NCBI GenBank assembly: GCA_028693775.1 | Contig: JAQUUS010000018.1 | Coordinates: 1-12,608, forward strand | Length of the DNA: 12,608 nt | Origin: Alphaproteobacteria bacterium | Lineage (GTDB): Bacteria; Pseudomonadota; Alphaproteobacteria; UBA9219 | Reading direction: 5' to 3' | In this document: positions 6,462-12,608 of the stretch, in pieces | Numbering within the stretch: the stretch's first letter is position 1 | How the letters are laid out: the number at the start of each line of letters is the position of its first letter | Program-made: the position numbers and the translations under genes | The notes under the pieces: generated by a model | Database searches by the model: none | Seen by the model: only the letters and a program-made list of their open reading frames with translations | Told to the model about the DNA's origin: nothing

Positions 6462-8018
6462 TTATCGGTTTCCAAAAACGAAGGCTGAGAAGGAAAACAG
6501 GTCCGCACGTTTATCCTTCCATGCATCGGGAGGAAGGCCTGCTTTGACAGATGTCTGCGCTGCGAATGTCTCTGGATCGGTCCATCCCTGCTCCGTGGGG
6601 ACCTGCGGCAGAAGGAGGCCTTGAGAGAACCCTTTCTTGATAAGGAGGCCGTCCCGTCCGATGCGCACATCGCTGATGCTTGAAACGCGCCGGAGCGGAG
6701 ACAGGACCGAGATTTCGTAGTCGATCTTCCCGAGTTCTTCGGCTTTGACGGGAGAGAACCGAGAATCCTTTGTTGCCGCCATTGCTGCGGCGCCCCGAAC
6801 GGTTTCGGCCAGAGGATCGCTGGGCGTGATATATCCGATGCATCCGCGAAGCTTGCCGTCTTCTTTCAGCGTTACAAAAGCTCCGCGCGGTGTTTGCAGG
6901 GTTGGATAAAGATCGTCTGAAACGGCGGGCTTTTTCTTTCCCAGAACGGCCGCTTCGACGGAATCGCGTGCAAGCTCAAGCAGTTGCTTCTGTTCCGAGG
7001 CAGTCAGGGAGAAGTCGGGCGTCGTTTGCGCCCCGGCCTCACCGTCAAAGCGGAAAAGGGCCATTGCGCCATAACCAACCACGCGCGACCGGTCTCCTGT
7101 CGTATCCCCGGAATTCCCTCGCGCAAGAACAACGCTGCTTTTTGCGCCCAGACGCTCTGCGGCGATCATTGCGGCAACAATCGGGCCGCTGCCGCAGGCT
7201 TCCCAAACGCGGGATCGTGCGTTGATCGAGAGGCTTAGGTAATCGCCTTGCGCAATGGCGCCAAGAACCTTTCCGTCAAGCGCATTGGCTTCGAGATAAG
7301 GATGGTAATGAGAAAGGTCGGAGCTTGCGACAATCAGCGTATCCGGTTTGCGTGCGTTATCGTCGAGAGCAATCTGTTCGGCCAAGGCGACGCCGACGGC
7401 GCGCGCCATTTCATAGGAAGTGTCTCCCATAACGATAGGTACGAGCTTGAAATCGCCCAAAACTTCCTGAAGGAACGGCAATTCGACTTCAAGCGCGTGT
7501 TCGCAGCGCCCCATGACGCAACCATGGCCTGTTTCCGAAAACTTGAGAAGGTTGTCGGTCTTTGTCAGTGCCTTGGCGAAGGGTTTGTCGATGGAAATTT
7601 TACCCAAGGGAGTCTCGTAAGCGTCGCCGTCGTAAATTGAGGCATAGGGAAACGACTGGGTGTGCGACGGCGCAATAACGACAACGCGTTTGTATGAGTG
7701 CCCCCTGATCAGTCCGAAGGCGTGTGCGGCGATAGGCCCCGAGAATTGATAGCCTGCATGCGGGGCGATAAGGGCGAAGACGGGGCCCTTAATCGCCGTT
7801 TGAGGCGCCTTTGCAAAACAGGCCGCCACCGTTTCGCGAAGTTGGGAAGGATCTGACGGATAGAACGTTCCGGCAACATAGGGGGGCCGCGTTTGCCCGG
7901 CATGATTTGAGGGTTGCATCGTTTGACTTGAGTTCCATTTGGCATAGGCCGCCAGCGAGGCAAGCCCGAGGCATACGGCGATAACGGTCAAATACAGCAA
8001 GGGGTGCTTTCTTGGCAT
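6462..8018 (-). CDS. MEMO1-AMMECR1 fusion protein with N-terminal hydrophobic segment
   Basis: From the ATG at 8018 the product is 518 residues. A TTG four codons upstream is also in frame, and neither start has a strong ribosome site. Residues about 44-325 are a MEMO domain (AmmeMemoRadiSam protein B type). His87 in APHAGY, His119 in APSH, His237 in SSDLSH and Cys275 in EACGSGPI sit where the family's putative metal ligands lie. Residues about 335-518 are an AMMECR1 domain (protein A type) with its hallmark LRGCIG at 390-395. The two are usually separate cytosolic proteins, found with a radical-SAM enzyme that is absent here. A helix at about 6-24 ending in AYA after a basic start looks like a signal peptide or membrane anchor, implying an extracytoplasmic protein (inference). 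The biochemical function of the family is unsettled. Confidence 0.9.
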   Translation of the reverse strand: MPRKHPLLYLTVIAVCLGLASLAAYAKWNSSQTMQPSNHAGQTRPPYVAGTFYPSDPSQLRETVAACFAKAPQTAIKGPVFALIAPHAGYQFSGPIAAHAFGLIRGHSYKRVVVIAPSHTQSFPYASIYDGDAYETPLGKISIDKPFAKALTKTDNLLKFSETGHGCVMGRCEHALEVELPFLQEVLGDFKLVPIVMGDTSYEMARAVGVALAEQIALDDNARKPDTLIVASSDLSHYHPYLEANALDGKVLGAIAQGDYLSLSINARSRVWEACGSGPIVAAMIAAERLGAKSSVVLARGNSGDTTGDRSRVVGYGAMALFRFDGEAGAQTTPDFSLTASEQKQLLELARDSVEAAVLGKKKPAVSDDLYPTLQTPRGAFVTLKEDGKLRGCIGYITPSDPLAETVRGAAAMAATKDSRFSPVKAEELGKIDYEISVLSPLRRVSSISDVRIGRDGLLIKKGFSQGLLLPQVPTEQGWTDPETFAAQTSVKAGLPPDAWKDKRADLFSFSAFVFGNR

Positions 8019-8092
8019 GAGCGTCCGCAAGGTTGAAAAAAGAGACTAATACTTTCGTTTCGGAGCGGCAAGGGAATGGGCTCGCTTTTTTG

Positions 8093-8120
8093 TTGCCTGT
8101 TCATCCTCGCTCTTTAAAAT
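8093..8120 (+). promoter_or_regulatory. Candidate sigma-70-type promoter of the phosphoesterase gene
   Basis: TTGCCT at 8093-8098 and TAAAAT at 8115-8120 are separated by 16 bases. The match is 4/6 to the -35 and 5/6 to the -10 consensus. Start of transcription would fall near 8127, leaving a leader of about 28 bases before the ATG at 8155. It lies in the 136-bp region between the divergent MEMO-AMMECR1 and phosphoesterase genes. Confidence 0.35.
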
Positions 8121-8154
8121 CCGACGCAATCTTCTGGGGCAAAACGGAAAGTCC

Positions 8155-9339
8155 ATGGCGCATATTAATTTCAGGATAATTGTCCTCGCGACGATCGTTT
8201 CGGTTTTTGCAGTTTCGCATTTTTATCTTTGGGCGCGGATTAGCCATTTTCTGCAACTGACGCCGGGGCAAAGACATTATCTGGCCTATGGCTTTGCTTT
8301 TCTGGGCACGGTGACCTTTGTTTCCCTTCCGATAAGCCGAATATTGCCGCGGGATGCCGCCAGCATCCTTATGCAGTCCGTTTTTCCGTGGATGGGTTTT
8401 TTGTTGCTCATGCTGGCCGTTATGCTGGTGGTGGATTTGATCTGGATCGTATTGAAATCCGTTCCGCTCGAGGCTGTGCGAGATCCGTTGCGGTGGGCTT
8501 TCGCCGGGAAGACATTCGGTGTGGCGGCGCTTGGTGCAACACTTGCGTTTGGTCTTGTAAGTTTGCGAAACGACAGGCGTTTTCCAGAAGTGAAATCCTT
8601 CGATGTGACGCTTGAAAAACTGCCAAAGTCTCTCGACGGCTTGCGCATCGTCCAGCTGACGGACATGCATATCAGCCCCATGACGAACGGGGATTGGGTT
8701 CGCCGTGTCGTCGAAAAGACGAACGCCTTGTCCCCGGACATTATCGTCATGACGGGGGATCTTGCCGATGGCTCGGTCAGGGAGCTCTCAAACGACATTG
8801 CTCCGATTGCCGATCTGAAAGCGCGTTTTGGCGTATATTTCGTTACCGGAAATCATGAATTTTATTCCGGCGCCTCGGAGTGGTGTTCGCATCTCGAAAA
8901 ACTCGGCATGCGCGTACTGAGAAACGAACGCGTTTCGATTGCTGCAGGCCCGGGCGGGGAAAGCATCGATCTTGCCGGCGTGGACGATTTTCATAGCCGA
9001 GAATTTACGGGGCGCGGACCGGACTTGTCCAAGGCCCTTGAGGGCAGGGATGCGAGCAAACCGCTTGTTCTCCTTGCGCATCAGCCTGTTGCCGTAAAGG
9101 AGGCTTCTGCTGCCGGAGTGGACCTCCAGCTTTCCGGCCATACGCACGGCGGCCAAATCTGGCCGTTTAACTATCTGGTTTATCTGCAGCAACCGTATAT
9201 CGAAGGCCTGCATCGCGACAAAGACACCGCGACGCAAATTTATGTCAATTCAGGCACCGGTTCATGGGGGCCTCCGATGCGTCTTGGAACGGTGGCCGAG
9301 ATTGCACAAATTACGCTTCGCGCCCCGATGAAGAACTAA
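8155..9339 (+). CDS. Membrane-anchored calcineurin-type metallophosphoesterase
   Basis: A 394-residue protein with four predicted membrane helices (about 7-27, 43-63, 76-100, 118-137) followed by a complete two-metal phosphoesterase domain, the layout of YkuE/YpbG-like proteins. The motifs are in order: LTDMH at 168-172 (Asp170, His172), GDLAD at 201-205 (Asp202), GNHE at 232-235 (Asn233, His234), LAHQP at 307-311 (His309) and GHTHGGQ at 328-334 (His329, His331). All metal ligands are present, so it should be an active hydrolase of phosphomonoesters, diesters or lipid-linked phosphate. The substrate cannot be told. A GGAAAG stretch just upstream of the ATG serves as ribosome site. It is divergent from the MEMO-AMMECR1 gene, and no clear terminator follows before the porin gene. 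Confidence 0.92.
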   Translation: MAHINFRIIVLATIVSVFAVSHFYLWARISHFLQLTPGQRHYLAYGFAFLGTVTFVSLPISRILPRDAASILMQSVFPWMGFLLLMLAVMLVVDLIWIVLKSVPLEAVRDPLRWAFAGKTFGVAALGATLAFGLVSLRNDRRFPEVKSFDVTLEKLPKSLDGLRIVQLTDMHISPMTNGDWVRRVVEKTNALSPDIIVMTGDLADGSVRELSNDIAPIADLKARFGVYFVTGNHEFYSGASEWCSHLEKLGMRVLRNERVSIAAGPGGESIDLAGVDDFHSREFTGRGPDLSKALEGRDASKPLVLLAHQPVAVKEASAAGVDLQLSGHTHGGQIWPFNYLVYLQQPYIEGLHRDKDTATQIYVNSGTGSWGPPMRLGTVAEIAQITLRAPMKN

Positions 9340-9371
9340 AAGTTGCCGGGTTCATACCGAAGTGTGCCGCG

Positions 9372-9389
9372 GGCGAAAAAACATTCGCC
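9372..9389. repeat. Small inverted repeat between phosphoesterase and porin genes
   Basis: GGCGAA (9372-9377) and TTCGCC (9384-9389) form a perfect 6-bp inverted repeat with a 6-base spacer. No T-run follows on either strand, so it is not a convincing factor-independent terminator. It could be an operator upstream of the porin gene or chance. Confidence 0.25.
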
Positions 9390-9533
9390 AACGCGCGTAA
9401 AAGATGATCGATGCGAACATGTCACAAGAAAAAAGTCTCTGAAAAACGTGCGGTGATTTCGATTGCGCGGAAGAGAGAATCACACAAAAGATGACAAGAG
9501 ATTCCCGCCCCTCTTTTTCTCCCGGAGCCTTCC

Positions 9534-11126
9534 ATGCACAAAGTATCGAAAACCGGTTTGTTTGTCGCGGCGTCTGTGTTCGCTTTTTCTCTGGGTGCTT
9601 CCGTTCCCGCGCATGCGGACGATTCGGAAACGCTTCAAGCGCTTCAAATGCAAATTAACGAACTGCAAAAACAGCTAGCCAAGCTTCAGGCTGCGCAGGC
9701 GAAGAGCGAGCAGGCCGCTGCCGCCCGGGAGGAAGCGCCGGTGCGTGATTCCGGAGCCGTCGCGGATAGCGGAAGCCTCAAGGGCGTTATCAAAGCCAAG
9801 ACCGGAGTGGATCTGACTCTGGGCGGCTATCTCGACGCGACGACGATCTATCGCAGCAAGATGGAAAACGCGGACGTCGGCTCGAACTTCAACACAATGA
9901 TGCCGTTTGACAACGCGAGGAACGCGCATCAGTCCGAATTCCGCGAATCGGCGCGGTCATCGCGCCTTTCCTTGCGCGCAGCGGGAAATCCCGATGCCGA
10001 CACAAAACTGACCGGCTATGTGGAAGTCGATTTCCAGGCGGCCGGAACGACGTCGACTCCGACCCAAACGAACAGCTATGTGCCGCGCATGCGCCATGCA
10101 TTCGCGCAATATGAAAACGACGATTGGGGCCTGCATGTGCTGGCCGGGCAGACATGGAGCCTTGCGACCATGCACAAGTCCGGCATCAACGCCTTTGCGG
10201 AAGACATTCCGATGGTGGTCGATTCGGCTTATCTGCCGGGCTTCAACTTTACCCGGAACACGCAGTTGCGTATCGTGAAGGACTTCGGCAAAAAATTCTG
10301 GATCGGTTTATCGGCGGAAAGTCCGCAGGCGATCACGAGCGGAATTTGTACATCGTCCTCCAATCCGTCGAATTCTCCTTCGACATCGGCGTCGGCCTGC
10401 GACGGGTTCGGCAGCACCATCTTTGTTAATGGAACGCCCTATACGGGGAGCTTCTCGGGCAACGTCACAAGCGATGTCGCTCCTGACGTGATCGTGAAAA
10501 TGGCGTACGATCCGGGTTGGGGACACTATGAGGCTTTTGGCGCCATGCGCTTCTTCCACGATACGGTCGGAACGAATGTGCACAACAACTATTATATCGG
10601 CGGCGGCGGCGGTTTGGGTGCCGTGTTGCCCGTCGTTCCAAAGTATGTGGATGTCCGGGCGAACGTGATGTACGGCAAGGGTATGGGGCGTTACAGCGCT
10701 GCCCAGTTGCCTGATTTCTCCATTACCCCGACGGGTTCGCTCAAGCCGATTGAGGAATACACGGCCATGCTGGGTGTCGTTGCGCACCCGACTCCTGTGC
10801 TGGATACATTCCTGTTTGCCGGTCTGGAGCAGGCGTTCCGGAACAGCGTGGCGGGACAAACCAACAACGCCTACGGTTACGGTAACTTCGATGCGTTGAA
10901 CGGGGGATGTAACGTTATCGGCGGGACCTGCTATGCCCAGACGTCCAGCGTTTGGCAAATTACGCCGGGCTTGTGGTATCGGTTCTATGAAGGCGAATAC
11001 GGAAAAATGCGTTTTGGTGCGCAATATTCCTGGACGCGCCGCAACGCGTTTTCCGACAGGAACGGCATCAATCCCCACTCAATCGAAAACGTAGCCATGT
11101 TTTCGCTTCGTTATTCGCCGTTCTAA
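9534..11126 (+). CDS. DcaP-like outer-membrane porin
   Basis: A 530-residue secreted beta-barrel protein. A signal peptide with a basic start and hydrophobic core ends at AHA (cleavage after about residue 28). A heptad-like coiled coil follows at about 32-66, rich in Leu, Gln and Ala, then a linker and a barrel starting near the LTLGGYLDA strand (94-102) and closing with the C-terminal phenylalanine typical of outer-membrane proteins. A periplasmic coiled coil plus barrel is the DcaP-like arrangement, in which trimers pass small, often acidic, solutes. Two close cysteine pairs (272/289, within a Ser-rich segment, and 459/466) probably bridge within loops. GGAG at 9524-9527 lies six bases before the ATG. 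The gene is flanked by its own upstream gap and a strong terminator, so it is probably monocistronic. Substrate unknown. Confidence 0.86.
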   Translation: MHKVSKTGLFVAASVFAFSLGASVPAHADDSETLQALQMQINELQKQLAKLQAAQAKSEQAAAAREEAPVRDSGAVADSGSLKGVIKAKTGVDLTLGGYLDATTIYRSKMENADVGSNFNTMMPFDNARNAHQSEFRESARSSRLSLRAAGNPDADTKLTGYVEVDFQAAGTTSTPTQTNSYVPRMRHAFAQYENDDWGLHVLAGQTWSLATMHKSGINAFAEDIPMVVDSAYLPGFNFTRNTQLRIVKDFGKKFWIGLSAESPQAITSGICTSSSNPSNSPSTSASACDGFGSTIFVNGTPYTGSFSGNVTSDVAPDVIVKMAYDPGWGHYEAFGAMRFFHDTVGTNVHNNYYIGGGGGLGAVLPVVPKYVDVRANVMYGKGMGRYSAAQLPDFSITPTGSLKPIEEYTAMLGVVAHPTPVLDTFLFAGLEQAFRNSVAGQTNNAYGYGNFDALNGGCNVIGGTCYAQTSSVWQITPGLWYRFYEGEYGKMRFGAQYSWTRRNAFSDRNGINPHSIENVAMFSLRYSPF

Positions 11127-11146
11127 GCGAAGGGGTTTTTCAAACG

Positions 11147-11178
11147 ATCCGCCGGGAGAAATCCCGGCGGATTTTTTT
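11147..11178 (+). terminator. Factor-independent terminator of the porin gene
   Basis: A perfect 11-bp GC-rich stem (11147-11157 with 11162-11172) closes a GAAA tetraloop and runs into seven T residues (11172-11178), 20 bp after the porin stop. Confidence 0.93.
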
Positions 11179-11217
11179 ATGGGCGCGAATCTCCGGGGCG
11201 TTATCTGCAAAGCGTAA

Positions 11218-11366
11218 GCAGCATTGCTGCGGAATTATTGCAATAAAAGCCTGTCTCTTCGTGAGTGGCTTGCGAAGCGAACGATCTAACCCGGGTAGGT
11301 TTTCTGTTTTTTAGCGCAATATTTTGGTGCAAAAAGAAGCTGCAGCAAAAATGTAAGTGCTGCGCA
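11218..11366 (+). promoter_or_regulatory. TGC/GCA palindrome cluster upstream of phaR, probable operator region
   Basis: The roughly 260-bp stretch between the porin terminator and phaR holds no gene but several palindromes: GCAGCATTGCTGC (11218-11230), TTATTGCAATAA (11235-11246), GCTGCAGC (11339-11346) and TGCTGCGCA (11358-11366, containing TGCGCA). PhaR proteins are reported to bind TGC-rich sites in front of phasin genes and of phaR itself, so these are good candidates for autoregulation (inference). A TTGAAA at 11377-11382 could be a -35, but no good -10 follows it. Confidence 0.45.
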
Positions 11367-11441
11367 AAAAAATAACTTGAAAGTTGTGCGCGATCCTGCC
11401 AGAAGTTAACAGGAAATTAACCAAGAAACCGAGGCCTGCCA

Positions 11442-12182
11442 ATGAGTACATCTGCAAATGAAACCGTGGTCATCAAGAAATACGCCAATCGCCGTTTGTA
11501 TAATACCGCGATCAGCGCGTATGTGACACTGGGTAATCTTGCAGAAATGGTGAAGAACGGGGTCGAGTTCAACGTCTATGACGCCAAGAACAACGAAGAC
11601 ATTACCCGTTCCGTTCTCGCGCAGATTATCGTCGAGGAAGAGGGAAAGACGGGGCAGAACCTGCTTCCGATCAGCTTCCTCCGCCGCCTCATCGGTTTCT
11701 ATGGCGACAGCATGCAATGGCTTGTACCGAAGTATCTCGAGCACAGTCTGCAATCGCTGACGAAGAATCAGGAGCAGATCCGCGATTACTTCCAGAAGAC
11801 GTTTGGAAACATTTTCCCGTTCAACAATACGCTTGAGCAGATGAGCAAGCAGAACATGGCGATGTTCGAGAGCACGATGCAGATGTTCTCGCCGTTTGGG
11901 ATGATGAACTTCAAGGCCGATGGCAGCGCTCCCGAAATCATCAACGTTTCGTCCAAACCGGTCGAAAACACCTGTGCTGCTCCGTCTGCCTGTTCGGTCG
12001 AGAAGCCCAAGGATGCAGATTCCGCTCCGTCGACCAACTCGAACAAAAAAAAACTTACGGCTGTACCGACACCGGAGACGTCAAAAGTAGCGTCCCAAGG
12101 CGCCGTGTCCGGAGAAGAAGTGCAAAGTAAGATTGCCGCGCTGCAACGTCAGTTGTCGGAATTGGCTAGAAATAAAGCCTAA
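11442..12182 (+). CDS. phaR: Polyhydroxyalkanoate synthesis repressor PhaR
   Basis: A 246-residue regulator. Residues about 9-68 form the PHB/PHA-accumulation DNA-binding domain with its unmistakable signature KKYANRRLYNT (12-22), YVTL (27-30), and DAKN-x-EDIT (47-55). Residues 70-155 fit the PHB_acc region that senses polyhydroxybutyrate. A polar Ser/Pro/Thr/Lys-rich linker and a short C-terminal coiled coil (about 227-243) follow. In characterised systems PhaR represses phasin genes and its own gene until it binds nascent polymer granules. No phaA, phaB, phaC or phasin gene lies in this window. GAGG at 11431-11434, seven bases before the ATG, is the ribosome site. A run of nine A (12045-12053) in the linker codes for three Lys. 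Confidence 0.95.
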   Translation: MSTSANETVVIKKYANRRLYNTAISAYVTLGNLAEMVKNGVEFNVYDAKNNEDITRSVLAQIIVEEEGKTGQNLLPISFLRRLIGFYGDSMQWLVPKYLEHSLQSLTKNQEQIRDYFQKTFGNIFPFNNTLEQMSKQNMAMFESTMQMFSPFGMMNFKADGSAPEIINVSSKPVENTCAAPSACSVEKPKDADSAPSTNSNKKKLTAVPTPETSKVASQGAVSGEEVQSKIAALQRQLSELARNKA

Positions 12183-12203
12183 AATCATAAGGATACGCTT
12201 TTT

Positions 12204-12247
12204 GAGCCCGGCAGGCGAACCGTTCGCGTGCCGGGCTCTTTCTTTTT
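12204..12247 (+). terminator. Factor-independent terminator of phaR
   Basis: A perfect 10-bp GC-rich stem pairs 12204-12213 with 12229-12238. The loop itself can pair further (GCGAA with TTCGC around a 3-base loop). The stem is followed by TTTCTTTTT (12239-12247). It begins 21 bp after the phaR stop. Confidence 0.92.
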
Positions 12248-12334
12248 GAGTGGTTTTTTCTCTGGATTATTAAGGCTCTATTTGAAATCTTTACCCCTTC
12301 ACATACCGAGAGCGATCTATTAGGTATTTGTTCA

Positions 12335-12340
12335 TATAAT
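12335..12340 (+). promoter_or_regulatory. Candidate -10 element ahead of the right-edge ORF
   Basis: A perfect TATAAT lies in AT-rich DNA 50 bp before the ATG at 12391. No recognisable -35 stands 16-18 bases upstream and there is no TGn extension, so in this AT-rich stretch it may be chance. Confidence 0.3.
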
Positions 12341-12390
12341 TTTTTCTAAACTACCGCCCTTGAATCCAGTCCGTTGAATACGAGCAGTCG

Positions 12391-12608
12391 ATGTTCGATT
12401 TGTTAGATGAAACCGTAGCCGCGCTGATGATGTCCTTACGTCAGCCAATTGATTCGTTTATTCAATTGGAGACGTCAGATGCCAACACGACTCTTATTGC
12501 GAGTGACGGATCTCTTGTCAGCTTTATTAAAATGTTCGGCGCGCGCCAGATTATCGGCGACACGGAATACGAATGGATTATCGAACAGGCGACTCTCAAG
12601 CTTGGCTC
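12391..12608 (+). CDS. N-terminal fragment, possibly IcmB/DotO-like type IV secretion ATPase
   Basis: The frame is open from an ATG at 12391 to the window edge (72 complete codons), with an in-frame stop at 12361-12363 upstream and only a weak GAG ribosome site at 12382-12384. After about 25 residues the fragment reads LETSDANTTLIASDGSLVSF and then GARQIIGDTEYE, a pattern that resembles, from memory, the start of IcmB/DotO/TraU ATPases of I-type (Dot/Icm, IncI-like) type IV secretion systems. The ATPase core would lie beyond the edge, so Walker motifs cannot be checked. The gene uses more AT-rich codons than its neighbours and follows an AT-rich gap, which could mean horizontal acquisition. 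That it is a real gene is likely; the family assignment is tentative. Confidence 0.5.
   Translation, partial: MFDLLDETVAALMMSLRQPIDSFIQLETSDANTTLIASDGSLVSFIKMFGARQIIGDTEYEWIIEQATLKLG

Noticed and set aside
9372..9389. The GGCGAA/TTCGCC hairpin as a terminator of the phosphoesterase gene
   Set aside because: Only 6 bp of stem and no T-run after it on either strand.
10308..11078. A 256-codon open frame antisense to the porin
   Set aside because: The porin frame has signal peptide, barrel strands, ribosome site and terminator. The antisense frame has none of these.

Overview
The window looks like chromosomal DNA of a moderately GC-rich Gram-negative bacterium, most likely an alphaproteobacterium. 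This rests on a PhaR-type polyhydroxyalkanoate regulator, a signal-peptide-bearing outer-membrane porin of DcaP type, and a membrane-tethered trehalose-6-phosphate synthase of a kind I associate with proteobacteria. The placement is an inference from gene content. I see no rRNA, tRNA, CRISPR array or insertion sequence.

Left part (1-6112): ion and osmotic homeostasis. A 5'-truncated ClC chloride/proton exchanger (+) converges on, and overlaps by 14 bp, a tight four-gene minus-strand operon. Read in transcription order the operon is otsA (trehalose-6-phosphate synthase with an N-terminal two-helix membrane and extracytoplasmic region), a family 2-type glycosyltransferase (ATGA overlap with otsA), otsB (trehalose-6-phosphate phosphatase, 6 bp gap) and a CPA1-type Na+/H+ antiporter (15 bp gap). 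UDP-glucose plus glucose-6-phosphate would be turned into trehalose by OtsA and OtsB while the antiporter handles Na+ and pH. The job of the interposed glycosyltransferase is unknown and is the most interesting gap in the pathway.

Middle (6113-9533): an AT-rich stretch of about 340 bp upstream of otsA carries a helically phased 10-bp direct repeat flanking a small inverted repeat, plus a second set of inverted repeats that could end transcription of the next gene. That gene (-) is a MEMO1-AMMECR1 fusion with an N-terminal hydrophobic segment. Divergent from it is a membrane-anchored calcineurin-type metallophosphoesterase (+).

Right part (9534-12608): a DcaP-like porin with a textbook terminator, then a TGC/GCA-palindrome-rich upstream region in front of phaR (also with a textbook terminator), and finally an AT-richer region starting an ORF that runs off the window. 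That ORF resembles the N-terminus of IcmB/DotO-type type IV secretion ATPases (tentative).

No clearly new defence or mobile system is visible. The candidates for novelty are the membrane-sensor OtsA operon with its extra glycosyltransferase, the possibly exported MEMO-AMMECR1 fusion, and whatever secretion locus begins at the right edge.
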